Shown one piece after another: positions 9,901 through 17,021 of a DNA stretch of 33,343 bases. The notes beneath the pieces were generated by a model that saw only the letters and a program-made list of their open reading frames with translations, did not search any database and had not been told where the DNA came from. The stretch is from Methylothermaceae bacterium (GTDB taxonomy: Bacteria > Pseudomonadota > Gammaproteobacteria > Methylococcales > Methylothermaceae), in contig JALSQY010000394.1 in the NCBI GenBank assembly GCA_026985035.1, positions 1-33,343 of the forward strand, in the 5' to 3' direction. Position 1 is the stretch's first letter. Each line of letters begins with the position of its first letter. A program made the position numbers and the translations under genes.

Positions 9901-10349
9901 ATGGTCTCCCGCTTGCCCTTCAACCAAGGGCCAACGGGCGAGGCCAGCAAAATCCAGGCCAGCAAGGTGCCGCTTGCCGTTCCCAGAACGTTGAAGAAAA
10001 TATCAACCGGGGAAGGTACCCGGGCGGGCAGGTAAAGCTGGAGAAACTCCAGCATCGAACTCAAGCCGGCACCCAGCAAAAGCGCTCCAAGGAAAGCCCA
10101 GCCGCGCGGGAATTGGGCTCGCAACTGCCTAAACGACAACCACCCCAACGGAATATAAACCAGCCAGTTGGTCGCTCCGTCCGCCTTGGAAAGAAACTTC
10201 CAGGCCCGCTGCCAGTCCAGGAGGCGGTCAAAATCCACCGGAGCGTCCCAAGGCAAGTGTTGCAGGGGGAACAAGGTGCCATAGATCAACAGCAACCCAT
10301 AGAGCGCGACTAGCGGCCAGCGGCTGGCGGAATAATGTTCAAGCGCCAT
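6945..10349 (-). CDS. VanZ-domain membrane protein fused to a heparinase II/III-like domain
   Basis: The 1134 residues fall in two parts. Residues 1-445 are a multi-pass membrane region with two VanZ-like units: one at 1-135 ending in MLEFLQLYLPARVPSPVDIF, one near 290-400 with LEFYIEW and DVTDVLVAVAAWL. From about 460 the protein is soluble: an alpha/alpha-toroid-like lyase region, then a heparinase II/III-like beta domain. The latter carries AGDNFWSHSHLDQGAF (789-804), IDSGLYG (814-820) and AHNAMTV (837-843), matching the His-containing core of these polysaccharide lyases. Topology suggests a membrane-anchored periplasmic domain acting on uronic-acid polysaccharide; the substrate is unknown. 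Its start overlaps the end of murJ by 11 bp, implying coupled translation. Each domain is familiar; I do not know this fusion as a described protein. Confidence 0.85.
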   Translation of the reverse strand: MALEHYSASRWPLVALYGLLLIYGTLFPLQHLPWDAPVDFDRLLDWQRAWKFLSKADGATNWLVYIPLGWLSFRQLRAQFPRGWAFLGALLLGAGLSSMLEFLQLYLPARVPSPVDIFFNVLGTASGTLLAWILLASPVGPWLKGKRETILQPGPLADLGLMVLGFWLLSEWMPLVPVFDMAGLKHGVEPIREVIEGARQPHFGKIAVYAMNLLALGLLLSRLLKPERNTILVFLLFFLLGLTAKALIVWRQLSLESLMGLGLAACLLWLLDSRLQSRIRSGIAIGLLVVAELTGGLYARGSYAQEALRTFNWVPLAGQQNSISGMIDLLSSAWPALAMAFFTVVAVRKIRAGRWIMLLGAFAVFTLEFYIEWRQRFLPGRYPDVTDVLVAVAAWLFVWYWAERWWLMAGGAVTVSRFRFFHSLFLRGVVLAAVGLLAIGWFFPQIGVPFTGNSHTATELYRLPPMPRFHDDHPRLPAPSAAEIKILQARYSNTVQQWQRAANHGRGNLEAMLLTGMLDPSQLDLERLTARLLALQYSGRGHRQAMPMAQAYDWLYPRLSPLQRRKLQQKLAEGCQYLSGFIRQHALSPYNVYLYNSPLQALMAVSLALYRDHPQGARCLAFAYDLWKHRVLPVWRQVMGRAGGWHEGGEYVGIGIGKAIYSVPAMWRSATGEDLFRGSQGIRGVLEFLIYRHRPDHTHMRWGDSGYFDKTSPDRYALALEYRHRAAYTFFGCRPQLPTAWPWGPLPDDSLCAKDSIAKLPLQRYFNGIGMVIARSDWGDDATYVTFKAGDNFWSHSHLDQGAFTLYKGGPLAIDSGLYGPRYGSDHHLNYADQTIAHNAMTVTDPDDNAPLPEKGENKPHRPIANDGGQRRVGSGWGKGAPMDVRDWQRQRETYHTGRIARYYAGDDLVIAVADLTPAYTNQRCGKGNFYDRTCRVSRYWRTFIYDRQEDVVLIYDDVTAVRPEFVKRSLLHFLARPRIGQGGLTVKTGPEPAMSRQGGKLDVTVLFPENATIRPVGGPGAEFLVNGKNYDEQGAVWRRVARHRPPKPEPGRWRVEIMPLPGHLRDRFLMVLKPSLAGKTHPVTVSALREKNTLGCRLQGSARNLRFKFPANRMGVVVEFDNGRRVTLTLVPS

Positions 10350-11901
10350 TTTTTCCCGCTTGAATACCCCGTGCCATCATTAATTGTTTTGGACGCAGCC
10401 CGATCAAGACCAAGCAGCCGGCATAAATAGCAGCGCCGATACCGATCCACAGGCCAAGTTGAAGCATGCGCTGTTGCAGACTCCAGGTCTCCCACTGGAG
10501 ATGCCAGGCGCCAAAATATAACGCTGCGCCCATGGCGGTATTGGCCAACCCTATTTTCACCAGAAAAGACCACCATCCTGTGCCTGGCCGGTAAACCTTT
10601 TCCTTGCGTAAACGCTTGAGCAATAATCCGCCATTGACGCAAGCAGCCAGGGACGTTGCCAGCGCCAGCCCCGCATGGGCCAGATACCAGATCAGACTCA
10701 GATTCAAGATCAGATTCACCACCATTGCCACCACCCCGAAACGGACCGGAGTTTTGGTGTCCTGCCGGGCGGTGAAACCGGGCACCAAAATTTTCACCAT
10801 GATGAAGCCAATCAGGCCAATGGCATAGGCCATCAAGCTCAAACTGGCCATTTTCACATCGTGGGCGGTAAATGAGTGGTATTGGAACAAGGTGGAAAGA
10901 ATCGGCCGCGCCAGGAGCGCCAACCCCACCGCCGCCGGCAAGCCGATCAGAGCCACCCAGCGCAAGGCCCAATCGATGGAATGGGAGAACGCCTCCCGCC
11001 GGCCCGCGGCCCAGTCCTTGGATAAATTCGGTAAAATCACGGTCGCCAGAGCAATGCCGAATACCCCCAAAGGGAATTCCACCAAGCGGTCAGAGTAATA
11101 GAGCCAGGAAATACTCCCGTGGGGCAAGAACGAAGCCAGCAGCGTGTCAATCAATAAATTGATCTGGGTTACCGATACCCCGAACAACGCCGGCAGCATC
11201 AATTTCAAAATTTTACGCACCCCGGGATCATGAAAACCATAACGCAGGCGGGGCATTAATTTCATTCGCCAAAGCACGGGAAACTGGAACAGCAATTGCG
11301 CCGCCCCCGCCGCAAATACCCCCCATGCCAACCCCACAATGGCCTCTGGCAAACGGGGCGCCAGCCAGAAAGCCGCGGAAATCAGACAGACATTGAGCAA
11401 AACAGGGGTGAAAGCCGGCACCGCAAAACGGTTGAACGTATTTAATATCCCGCCTGCCAACGCAGTGGAAGCAATGAAGAACAAATAGGGGAAGGTGATC
11501 CGCAGCATCTTCACCGCCAGCTCGTACTGCCCGTCCGCCCATACAAATCCCGGCGCAAATACCATGATGATCCACGGGGCGCCAATCACCCCCAAAATCG
11601 TCACCAGCATCAGCACCAAAGCGAGGGAACCGGCGGTACGATCCAGAAATTTCTTGAGTTGCTCTCGGCTGCACCGTTCCTTGTATTCCGCCATGACCGG
11701 CACAAACGCCTGGGAAAAGGCTCCTTCGGCAAACAAACGGCGCATGAAGTTGGGAATCTTGAAAGCGACGAAAAAGGCATCGGTGGACCCATCCGCCCCG
11801 AAAAGCAAGGCTATGACCATATCCCGTATAAATCCCAATATCCGGGAAAGCAGGGTCCACACCCCGACGACAGCGGTGGATTTGAAAAGCTTGCGGCTCA
11901 A
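10339..11901 (-). CDS. murJ: Lipid II flippase MurJ (MviN)
   Basis: MurJ flips lipid-linked peptidoglycan precursor across the inner membrane. The 520 residues and about 14 hydrophobic segments fit the MOP-superfamily flippase. The conserved opening TLLSRILGFIRDMVIALLFG is followed by DAFFVAFKIPNFMRRLFAEG and AFSQAFVPV, as in other MurJ proteins. The first in-frame start is a TTG at 11901; a stop lies three codons upstream and no Shine-Dalgarno sequence precedes it, so initiation may be weak or leaderless. ATG alternatives inside would cut conserved residues. The downstream VanZ-heparinase gene overlaps by 11 bp. ribF, the usual neighbour, has been displaced. Confidence 0.95.
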   Translation of the reverse strand: MSRKLFKSTAVVGVWTLLSRILGFIRDMVIALLFGADGSTDAFFVAFKIPNFMRRLFAEGAFSQAFVPVMAEYKERCSREQLKKFLDRTAGSLALVLMLVTILGVIGAPWIIMVFAPGFVWADGQYELAVKMLRITFPYLFFIASTALAGGILNTFNRFAVPAFTPVLLNVCLISAAFWLAPRLPEAIVGLAWGVFAAGAAQLLFQFPVLWRMKLMPRLRYGFHDPGVRKILKLMLPALFGVSVTQINLLIDTLLASFLPHGSISWLYYSDRLVEFPLGVFGIALATVILPNLSKDWAAGRREAFSHSIDWALRWVALIGLPAAVGLALLARPILSTLFQYHSFTAHDVKMASLSLMAYAIGLIGFIMVKILVPGFTARQDTKTPVRFGVVAMVVNLILNLSLIWYLAHAGLALATSLAACVNGGLLLKRLRKEKVYRPGTGWWSFLVKIGLANTAMGAALYFGAWHLQWETWSLQQRMLQLGLWIGIGAAIYAGCLVLIGLRPKQLMMARGIQAGKNGA

Positions 11902-12018
11902 GGAGGGTTAAGTCAATCAATACTGAGTTTGCCCAAGTATACGGCTTGAAAAAGAGAAAGAACACCCCACTGTGTTTGTTAAACTATTTCGTTTATCTCC
12001 AGAACCCAAGGATTCCCT
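11902..12018. promoter_or_regulatory. Divergent promoter region murJ / mgtE
   Basis: This short gap of 117 bp between two divergent genes must carry both promoters. I can assign no clear -35/-10 pair and no M-box-type magnesium riboswitch in this length. Confidence 0.4.
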
Positions 12019-13386
12019 ATGCCTGTCAGCGCCGAACACGACGATACCGAACAACATTTACTCGCCCTTCACCAGGACCTGGAAACGGGAAAACTGGCCG
12101 AGGTGAAGCAGCTTCTCCACGCCTTGACCCCGGCTGAAATCGCCGACCTCCTGGAGGCGCTGAAACCCAAGGACCGGCTGGTCATTTGGCGGATGCTGCC
12201 AGCAGACGTGGCCGGGGAAGTCCTGGTAGAACTGAATGAAGAAGCACGCAGCGGGCTGATCAAGGCCATCGAATCCACCGATTCGGAAGATTTGGTGGAA
12301 GCCGCCGGTACCTTGGACCCAGACGACCTGGCGGATATCGTCGAGGATTTGCCTGAAAAAATCCGGCAACAGGTAGTGCAGGCCCTCAGCCACCACGACC
12401 GCAGCCGTCTGGAAAAGGTGCTTGCCTATCCGGAGGATACCGCCGGTAACCTCATGCACACCGACACGATCACCGTGCGGCCGGATGTGACTTTGGACGT
12501 AGTGCTACGCTATTTGCGCCTGCGCGGGGAGATGCCGGATTTGACCGACAGCCTTTATGTAGTGGACAAAGATGACAAGCTGATCGGAATCCTGCCCTTG
12601 TCCATCCTGCTCACCGCGGATCCCGACAAGACGGTCCGGGAATTGATGGTCACCGATATAGAAGCGATTCCCGCCAATTTGCCCGCCTCCGATGTGGCAT
12701 TGCTCTTCGAGCATCACGACTGGGTCTCGGCGCCGGTGGTGGATGAAGAAGGCAGGCTGTTGGGCCGAATCACCATCGATGACGTAGTGGACGTGATCCG
12801 TGACGAAGCCGAGCACAATATCATGAGCCACGCCGGTTTGAGCGAAGAAGTAGATATGTTCGCGCCGGTCAAAATCAGCGCCCAGCGGCGGGCGGTGTGG
12901 CTGGGAGTGAATTTGATCACTGCCTTTCTGGCGGCCTGGGTTATCGGGCTGTATGAAGAGACGATCCAAAAAGAAGTGGCCCTGGCGGTATTGATGCCGA
13001 TTGTCGCCAGCATGGGTGGTATCGCTGGAACCCAAACCCTGACCCTGGTGATTCGGGGATTGGCTTTAAAACAAATCGGCGTCACCAATGTCAATACATT
13101 ATTAATGAAGGAACTGGCGGTGGCCTTCCTCAATGGCGTACTCTGGGCGGTGGTGGTTGGTATCATTGCCACGGTCTGGTTCCAGGCGATTCATATCGGC
13201 CTCTTAATCGCCACCGCCATGATTATCAATTTGCTTTGCGCAGCCTTGGCCGGGGTTACCATCCCTTTGCTGCTCCAGAAAATGGGAATTGATCCGGCAC
13301 TGGCCGGCGGCGTGCTTCTTACAACGGTCACCGATGTCGTTGGCTTCATGGCATTTCTTGGATTGGCGACATGGTGGTTGTTTTAA
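12019..13386 (+). CDS. mgtE: Magnesium transporter MgtE
   Basis: MgtE is an inner-membrane Mg2+ channel gated by cytoplasmic Mg2+. The 455 residues show the full architecture. The acidic N-terminal superhelical domain covers about 1-130 (repeats such as LTPAEIADLLEAL and LDPDDLADIVEDLPE). Two CBS domains follow (about 138-265, with GNLMHTDTITVRPDVTL and VSAPVVDEEGRLLGRITIDD). The C-terminal part has five membrane helices, including the pore signature region ASMGGIAGTQTLTLVIRGLA. It is divergent from murJ. The next gene starts 45 bp downstream on the same strand. Confidence 0.97.
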   Translation: MPVSAEHDDTEQHLLALHQDLETGKLAEVKQLLHALTPAEIADLLEALKPKDRLVIWRMLPADVAGEVLVELNEEARSGLIKAIESTDSEDLVEAAGTLDPDDLADIVEDLPEKIRQQVVQALSHHDRSRLEKVLAYPEDTAGNLMHTDTITVRPDVTLDVVLRYLRLRGEMPDLTDSLYVVDKDDKLIGILPLSILLTADPDKTVRELMVTDIEAIPANLPASDVALLFEHHDWVSAPVVDEEGRLLGRITIDDVVDVIRDEAEHNIMSHAGLSEEVDMFAPVKISAQRRAVWLGVNLITAFLAAWVIGLYEETIQKEVALAVLMPIVASMGGIAGTQTLTLVIRGLALKQIGVTNVNTLLMKELAVAFLNGVLWAVVVGIIATVWFQAIHIGLLIATAMIINLLCAALAGVTIPLLLQKMGIDPALAGGVLLTTVTDVVGFMAFLGLATWWLF

Positions 13387-13431
13387 GGCGGCAAACGCAA
13401 TGTGGGAATTAGATTCCAAAGGGTAAGCAAG

Positions 13432-13647
13432 ATGAGTGGAGGTAAGCTTTTCATCATTATTGGCGCGATATTGATCTTGATCGGGCTGATACTCAATTAC
13501 GCGCCGGGATTGTTCAGCTGGTTCGGGCGCTTGCCCGGTGATATCCGCATCGAGGATGAAAACCGCTTTGTTTTCATCCCGCTGACTTCGATGATTATCA
13601 TCAGCATCGTGTTGACATTGATTATCAATTTATTCTTCCGGCGGTGA
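13432..13647 (+). CDS. DUF2905 family small membrane protein
   Basis: The 71-residue protein has two hydrophobic helices (about 4-22 and 46-68). They flank the conserved loop PGLFSWFGRLPGDIRIE and a short stretch ending FVFIPLTSMI, which is the DUF2905 pattern. Function is unknown. I chose the ATG at 13432 because it gives the family length and AAAGGG lies just upstream (13418-13423); a GTG at 13402 would add ten residues of no family character. It probably shares a transcript with mgtE, though the pairing may be incidental. Confidence 0.85.
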   Translation: MSGGKLFIIIGAILILIGLILNYAPGLFSWFGRLPGDIRIEDENRFVFIPLTSMIIISIVLTLIINLFFRR

Positions 13648-13756
13648 ATGCCAAATTAATTTTGGGATTCCCGCTGGCAGCCATTGCGGTATCCGGCGGG
13701 GGATGGTTTCAGGAAGCCAGAACAGATTTTTTCTCAGATCAAGCCCAGATCTTCAC

Positions 13757-13937
13757 ATCAGGGCAATCGCATGACTGCTGTTTTTCCCGTTCATACTTGA
13801 TATATTGAAGCCCCTCCCCCTCTGGGAGAGGGTTGGGGTGAGGGCTTGAGCCGATGAATGCAACGGTGTTTTCCCCCTCTCCCCCGGCCCATCTCCCAAA
13901 GGGAGAGGGGAGAATCGGTTCATGGGATTGCCCTGAT
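13757..13937. repeat. MITE-like palindromic element with terminal inverted repeats
   Basis: The ends ATCAGGGCAATCGCATGA (13757-13774) and TCATGGGATTGCCCTGAT (13920-13937) are inverted repeats with one mismatch. Inside are two C/G-rich imperfect inverted arms, CCCCTCCCCCTCTGGGAG near 13811-13828 and CTCCCAAAGGGAGAGGGG near 13892-13909. The element has no coding capacity. It fills most of the 314-bp gap between DUF2905 and panD. Confidence 0.8.
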
Positions 13938-13961
13938 CTTCATATAAAGCATTGACAGGCT

Positions 13962-14342
13962 TCAGGCAGCCTGGATAGGTATGGCGTGACTGGCGCGGGT
14001 AATGCGGTTGTTTTCGTCCAGGTAAATCAAGGTGGGTTTAAAATCGGCCAGCTTATGGCTTGCCACACCCGCATAAGCGCAAATGATAATCTTGTCCCCG
14101 GGCGCAGCCAGACGCGCTGCAGCGCCATTCACGGATATCACCCCGGAATTGTCTTCCGCCCGGATGGCATAAGTGACGAAGCGCTCGCCATTATTGATAT
14201 CATAAATATGAATTTGCTCATACTCCCGGATTCCGGCCCGGTCAAGCAAGGCGCCATCAATGGCGCACGAACCTTCATACATCAGCTCCGAATGGGTCAC
14301 GCGGGCTTGATGCAGCTTGGCTTTCAACATGGTGACGTGCAT
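13962..14342 (-). CDS. panD: Aspartate 1-decarboxylase
   Basis: PanD makes beta-alanine from L-aspartate for pantothenate and coenzyme A. It is a pyruvoyl enzyme that cleaves itself at Gly24-Ser25. Starting at 14342 the protein is 126 residues, the usual length, and reads [20 protein letters not shown] with the cleavage site YEGSCAID placing serine at position 25. An upstream in-frame ATG at 14411 would add 23 residues of no family character and shift that serine, so I reject it. The conserved [19 protein letters not shown] segment follows. No other pantothenate genes are nearby; the gene stands alone among palindromic repeats. Confidence 0.95.
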   Translation of the reverse strand: MHVTMLKAKLHQARVTHSELMYEGSCAIDGALLDRAGIREYEQIHIYDINNGERFVTYAIRAEDNSGVISVNGAAARLAAPGDKIIICAYAGVASHKLADFKPTLIYLDENNRITRASHAIPIQAA

Positions 14343-14502
14343 GTTAGTCAGACACCCGGATTCAATAAAGGGGGTAAAATTATCCCTTATTCCTGTAAAT
14401 GCATCAAGCAACCAAGCATTCGGCGCACTTATCTTCCGCGCCGCTTCGCGGCAGAAGGGGCTTCATCCAACAAATATTCAGATAACCGCCGGCTAACCGT
14501 AG

Positions 14503-14528
14503 CTCGGGTGAGCGTAGCATCACCCGAG
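14503..14528. repeat. Hairpin repeat unit 1 (CTCGGGTGA stem)
   Basis: A perfect 9-bp stem, CTCGGGTGA with TCACCCGAG, closes an 8-base loop GCGTAGCA. The form is that of dispersed small hairpins common in gammaproteobacteria. Confidence 0.8.
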
Positions 14529-14548
14529 AACAAACTGAACCCCCATTG

Positions 14549-14572
14549 TCAGGTTACGCTTTGCTAACCTGA
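14549..14572. repeat. Hairpin repeat unit 2 (TCAGGTTA stem)
   Basis: A perfect 8-bp stem, TCAGGTTA with TAACCTGA, closes an 8-base loop. On the minus strand the loop reads GCAAAGCG, close to unit 1's GCGTAGCA, although the stems differ. Confidence 0.8.
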
Positions 14573-14717
14573 CCTACCACTGATCGAAGCCGGGGACGGT
14601 GAGGCGGGTGAATCGGCCGGCGGCTGAAGATCGCGCGCACATTGGGTCAGCCATAATTGGCACGATTCAAGCGATCTCGATGCGTTTTTCGCCTGAACAA
14701 GAGCTGCGCGGGGGCGG

Positions 14718-15152
14718 TCAGTGTCCCAAAACCACCAGGTTGGCCGGCTGGGCCCCGGTCACGATGCTTGGGGCGATTCGTTTGTCGAACGTCACGAAGC
14801 GGCCTTGGTGTTTCGTGGCCAAAGCCAGCAAATAGGCATCGGTAATCTGCCGGTGTCCAAGTACGTGTCGCCAGGCAATAGCGGAATCATCACCCAGGCT
14901 GACATCGTCCGGCCAAAAAGCATGTGCCGGGTGGGCCATTGCCCTGAACAATCGCCCGGCGACTTCAGCGGGAGAGAAATCACCTGGATAGGCCGAGGAA
15001 GAGAGCACACGGATGCAGCCGTTCTGCGTGATCGGGCAGGAGGCCCAACCCTGATCGACCTCCCGTTTCAGCCATTCGGTGGCCAGGGCATGATGGACAT
15101 GAGCGGCATCCAACAGAGCTATCAGCACGTTGACATCTAGTAATGCCCGCAT
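14718..15152 (-). CDS. vapC: VapC-type PIN-domain toxin
   Basis: PIN-domain toxins are Mg2+-dependent ribonucleases, usually cutting tRNA or rRNA. The 144-residue protein begins MRALLDVNVLIALLD, with the first PIN aspartate at residue 6 and Asn at 8. The segment CPITQNGCIRVLSS is typical of the subgroup first seen in mycobacteria. Later acidic sites occur in ITDAYLLALA and FVTFDKRI. Its start codon overlaps the vapB stop by one base (TGATG), which fits coupled translation of toxin after antitoxin. The actual RNA target cannot be read from sequence. Confidence 0.9.
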   Translation of the reverse strand: MRALLDVNVLIALLDAAHVHHALATEWLKREVDQGWASCPITQNGCIRVLSSSAYPGDFSPAEVAGRLFRAMAHPAHAFWPDDVSLGDDSAIAWRHVLGHRQITDAYLLALATKHQGRFVTFDKRIAPSIVTGAQPANLVVLGH

Positions 15153-15385
15153 CAGACCCCTTCGCTGTCGCGGATCTGTTCGACCAAATCGTCGGTCACT
15201 ACTTTTCTGTCCTTGGCCGGAAACGGCTCGAAGCCCGCAACCGATTCGCCTTGAGTGTCCGCTTTGGCCTGAAGCGCCAGCCTGATCAGCCTGGAAACCT
15301 CCTTTCCCATGGAATGCCGGTGACGGCGGGCCAAATCCTTGACCGCCGCGAGCACGTCTTCGTCGAGATCCAGTGTCGTTCGCAT
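15152..15385 (-). CDS. vapB: VapB-like ribbon-helix-helix antitoxin
   Basis: The 77-residue protein opens with MRTTLDLDEDVLAAVKDLAR, the beta-strand and first helix of a ribbon-helix-helix DNA-binding fold, followed by the second helix (SMGKEVSRLIRLALQ). The acidic C-terminal tail would wrap the toxin. The longer frame reaching 15532 is rejected because it reads through the operator. The start at 15385 lies 22 bp from the nearest operator palindrome. The complex with VapC is expected to repress its own promoter. Confidence 0.88.
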   Translation of the reverse strand: MRTTLDLDEDVLAAVKDLARRHRHSMGKEVSRLIRLALQAKADTQGESVAGFEPFPAKDRKVVTDDLVEQIRDSEGV

Positions 15386-15650
15386 TATTGCCACCTGTGA
15401 CGATAAATCATCATGATGATATATCATCATACAGCAGTGGACAAGCTGTCGCGCAATAAGGATCGGGACTACTACAACGCCGCCGGTGCCTTTCCCGCCC
15501 GTGAGGTCAGGGGGCGTGATTATCCGTCCCACCGAGAGACTGGAATCCCTGCCAGGACAGGTCGGCCTTGGACGCGGAGTCGGGACCGCCGATAACGTTT
15601 TCCAGGAGGAGGGCGGGATATTTGCCGTCGGCGATCACCAGGTATCTGGG
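15386..15650. other. Gap between vapB and tilS with an open in-frame tail
   Basis: Besides the operator, this gap holds an open frame directly after and in frame with the tilS stop. It runs 15650 to 15507 on the minus strand: 47 codons beginning PRYLVIADGKYPALLLENVI, then a stop. It has protein-like composition but I do not recognise it. It may be a remnant of a lost gene. Confidence 0.35.
15407..15430. promoter_or_regulatory. vapBC operator: overlapping palindromes
   Basis: Two perfect palindromes overlap. Bases 15407-15420 read ATCATCATGATGAT and 15413-15430 read ATGATGATATATCATCAT. Together they form alternating ATCATC/GATGAT half-sites upstream of vapB, a layout expected for cooperative binding of ribbon-helix-helix dimers. 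Function as operator is inferred. Confidence 0.75.
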
Positions 15651-17021
15651 TCAGCCTGTCATGTTGGGTTGTACCAACCCCCTTGACTGCATTGCGGCCC
15701 GGCCGGGTTTGAACGGGGACTCCCACAGTAAAATCCTGGCCTTTTCACAGCGCTTGGCGGAAAAAGGCTCGCATACCCAAAAATCCGCCACCGCGGCAAG
15801 TTGTCCATCAATGTATAGCAATGGGGCACGTTCCCGGAGCCAGGGGGGAATGCGGTATTCCTGAAACAGTTTTTTCAGGCTTCTATGCCCCTTCCGGTTG
15901 GGGAGAAGGCAGCTTTCCCCACCCTGCCGGTAACGGATTTCCAGGTTTCCTTGTTGCCACCAATGGCGGGCGATGCCATGGCCGGTGGCAGGTTCACTCT
16001 TGAGTATGCCGTTGCCTGCCAGCACCAGTGGCGAATCGCCCTTCCAGACGTAATGCCTCTTGGGAAACGGCTGCATGGGAGGCAACACATAAAGCTTGCC
16101 ATTGAAGCGGTGAATTTCGCCTTCCTTCCAGATCACTTTTGGCATTCGGTCGTGCCCGGCGCCGATGACTTCGGTCAAAACCCGGTGGATGAAGGGCTCA
16201 GGAGGCAGTCTGAAGCCGTGCTTTTGCAGCCAGGCCCGTAACAACAACCGCTGGCGGGGAATGCTGAATTGAGTGATGCCTTCGATTTCCAATCCGCCAT
16301 CTTCTGCTTCCGTCACCTGCCTCATTTGCTCCGCGGTTTCCGTCAAGATATGGTGGGCTTCTCCGCAGTGGCGGGCACTGCGGGCAATGGTACTGGCACA
16401 GGCGGGCCAGCGCTTCGCCAACTGGGGAAGGATATGATGACGGAGGAAATTGCGGTCGTAGGACAAATCCTGATTGCTAGGATCTTCCAGCCAGTTTAGC
16501 CGGTGAGCACGGGCGTATTCCCGCAAGACACGGCGGGGAAAACTCAACAAGGGGCGCAGAAGCTTGCCTTTGCCCAGTGGGGCGGAAGCAGGCATCCCCG
16601 CGAGGCCAGCGGGCCCGGCACCCCGGAGCAATTGCAGCAATACTGTTTCGGCCTGGTCGTCTTGATGTTGCGCCAAAAGCAGCCCTTCATCTGCCTGAAG
16701 ATGCTCGGCAAAAGCGCGGTAGCGGGCATTTCTCGCGGCTTCTTCCGGACTCTGCCCAGGGCCGGGCCGGGCATGGACGGCAATGACCCGGAGAGGCATC
16801 TTGAAGGCTCCGCACACTTGACGGCAATGACTTGCCCATCCATTGGAATCGGGATGTAGTCCGTGGTTGATGTGAATGGCGGAGAATTGCCGCCCATCTT
16901 GCAGGCGGGAGCAGAGATGCAATAACACATGGGAATCCAGGCCACCGCTGTAGGCAATCTGAAAACGGGAAAGGGAAGTACCTTGGAGAAAGTGCTTTAC
17001 ATGTTCAAGCAGATCGCTCAT
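15651..17021 (-). CDS. tilS: tRNA(Ile)-lysidine synthase
   Basis: TilS converts C34 of the CAU-anticodon tRNA-Ile to lysidine so that it decodes AUA. The N-terminal PP-loop ATPase motif SGGLDS is at residues 25-30. The substrate-binding region contains [20 protein letters not shown] and RPLLSFPR, and the C-terminal part shows the TilS substrate-binding domains. At 456 residues it is slightly longer than usual; the last dozen residues (after LLWESPFKP) look like added tail. It overlaps accA by 4 bp (ATGA). It sits in the same window as ileS, whose tRNA family it modifies, but they are in separate operons. Confidence 0.95.
   Translation of the reverse strand: MSDLLEHVKHFLQGTSLSRFQIAYSGGLDSHVLLHLCSRLQDGRQFSAIHINHGLHPDSNGWASHCRQVCGAFKMPLRVIAVHARPGPGQSPEEAARNARYRAFAEHLQADEGLLLAQHQDDQAETVLLQLLRGAGPAGLAGMPASAPLGKGKLLRPLLSFPRRVLREYARAHRLNWLEDPSNQDLSYDRNFLRHHILPQLAKRWPACASTIARSARHCGEAHHILTETAEQMRQVTEAEDGGLEIEGITQFSIPRQRLLLRAWLQKHGFRLPPEPFIHRVLTEVIGAGHDRMPKVIWKEGEIHRFNGKLYVLPPMQPFPKRHYVWKGDSPLVLAGNGILKSEPATGHGIARHWWQQGNLEIRYRQGGESCLLPNRKGHRSLKKLFQEYRIPPWLRERAPLLYIDGQLAAVADFWVCEPFSAKRCEKARILLWESPFKPGRAAMQSRGLVQPNMTG

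Larger units (their letters stand above)
14343..14717. other. Non-coding gap with paired hairpins
   Basis: This gap of about 375 bp lies upstream of panD and downstream of vapC. I find no gene in it. Its clear content is the two small hairpins listed separately; it must also contain the panD promoter, which I cannot place. Confidence 0.6.

Noticed and set aside
13962-14411. Longer panD frame starting at 14411
   Set aside because: It would move the self-cleaving serine from position 25 and exceed the family length.
13757-14572. CRISPR array
   Set aside because: Repeats here are palindromes of different sequence, not regularly spaced direct repeats.
15152-15532. Longer vapB frame starting at 15532
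   Set aside because: It reads through the palindromic operator and adds 49 residues with no family match; the ATG at 15385 gives a normal ribbon-helix-helix antitoxin.
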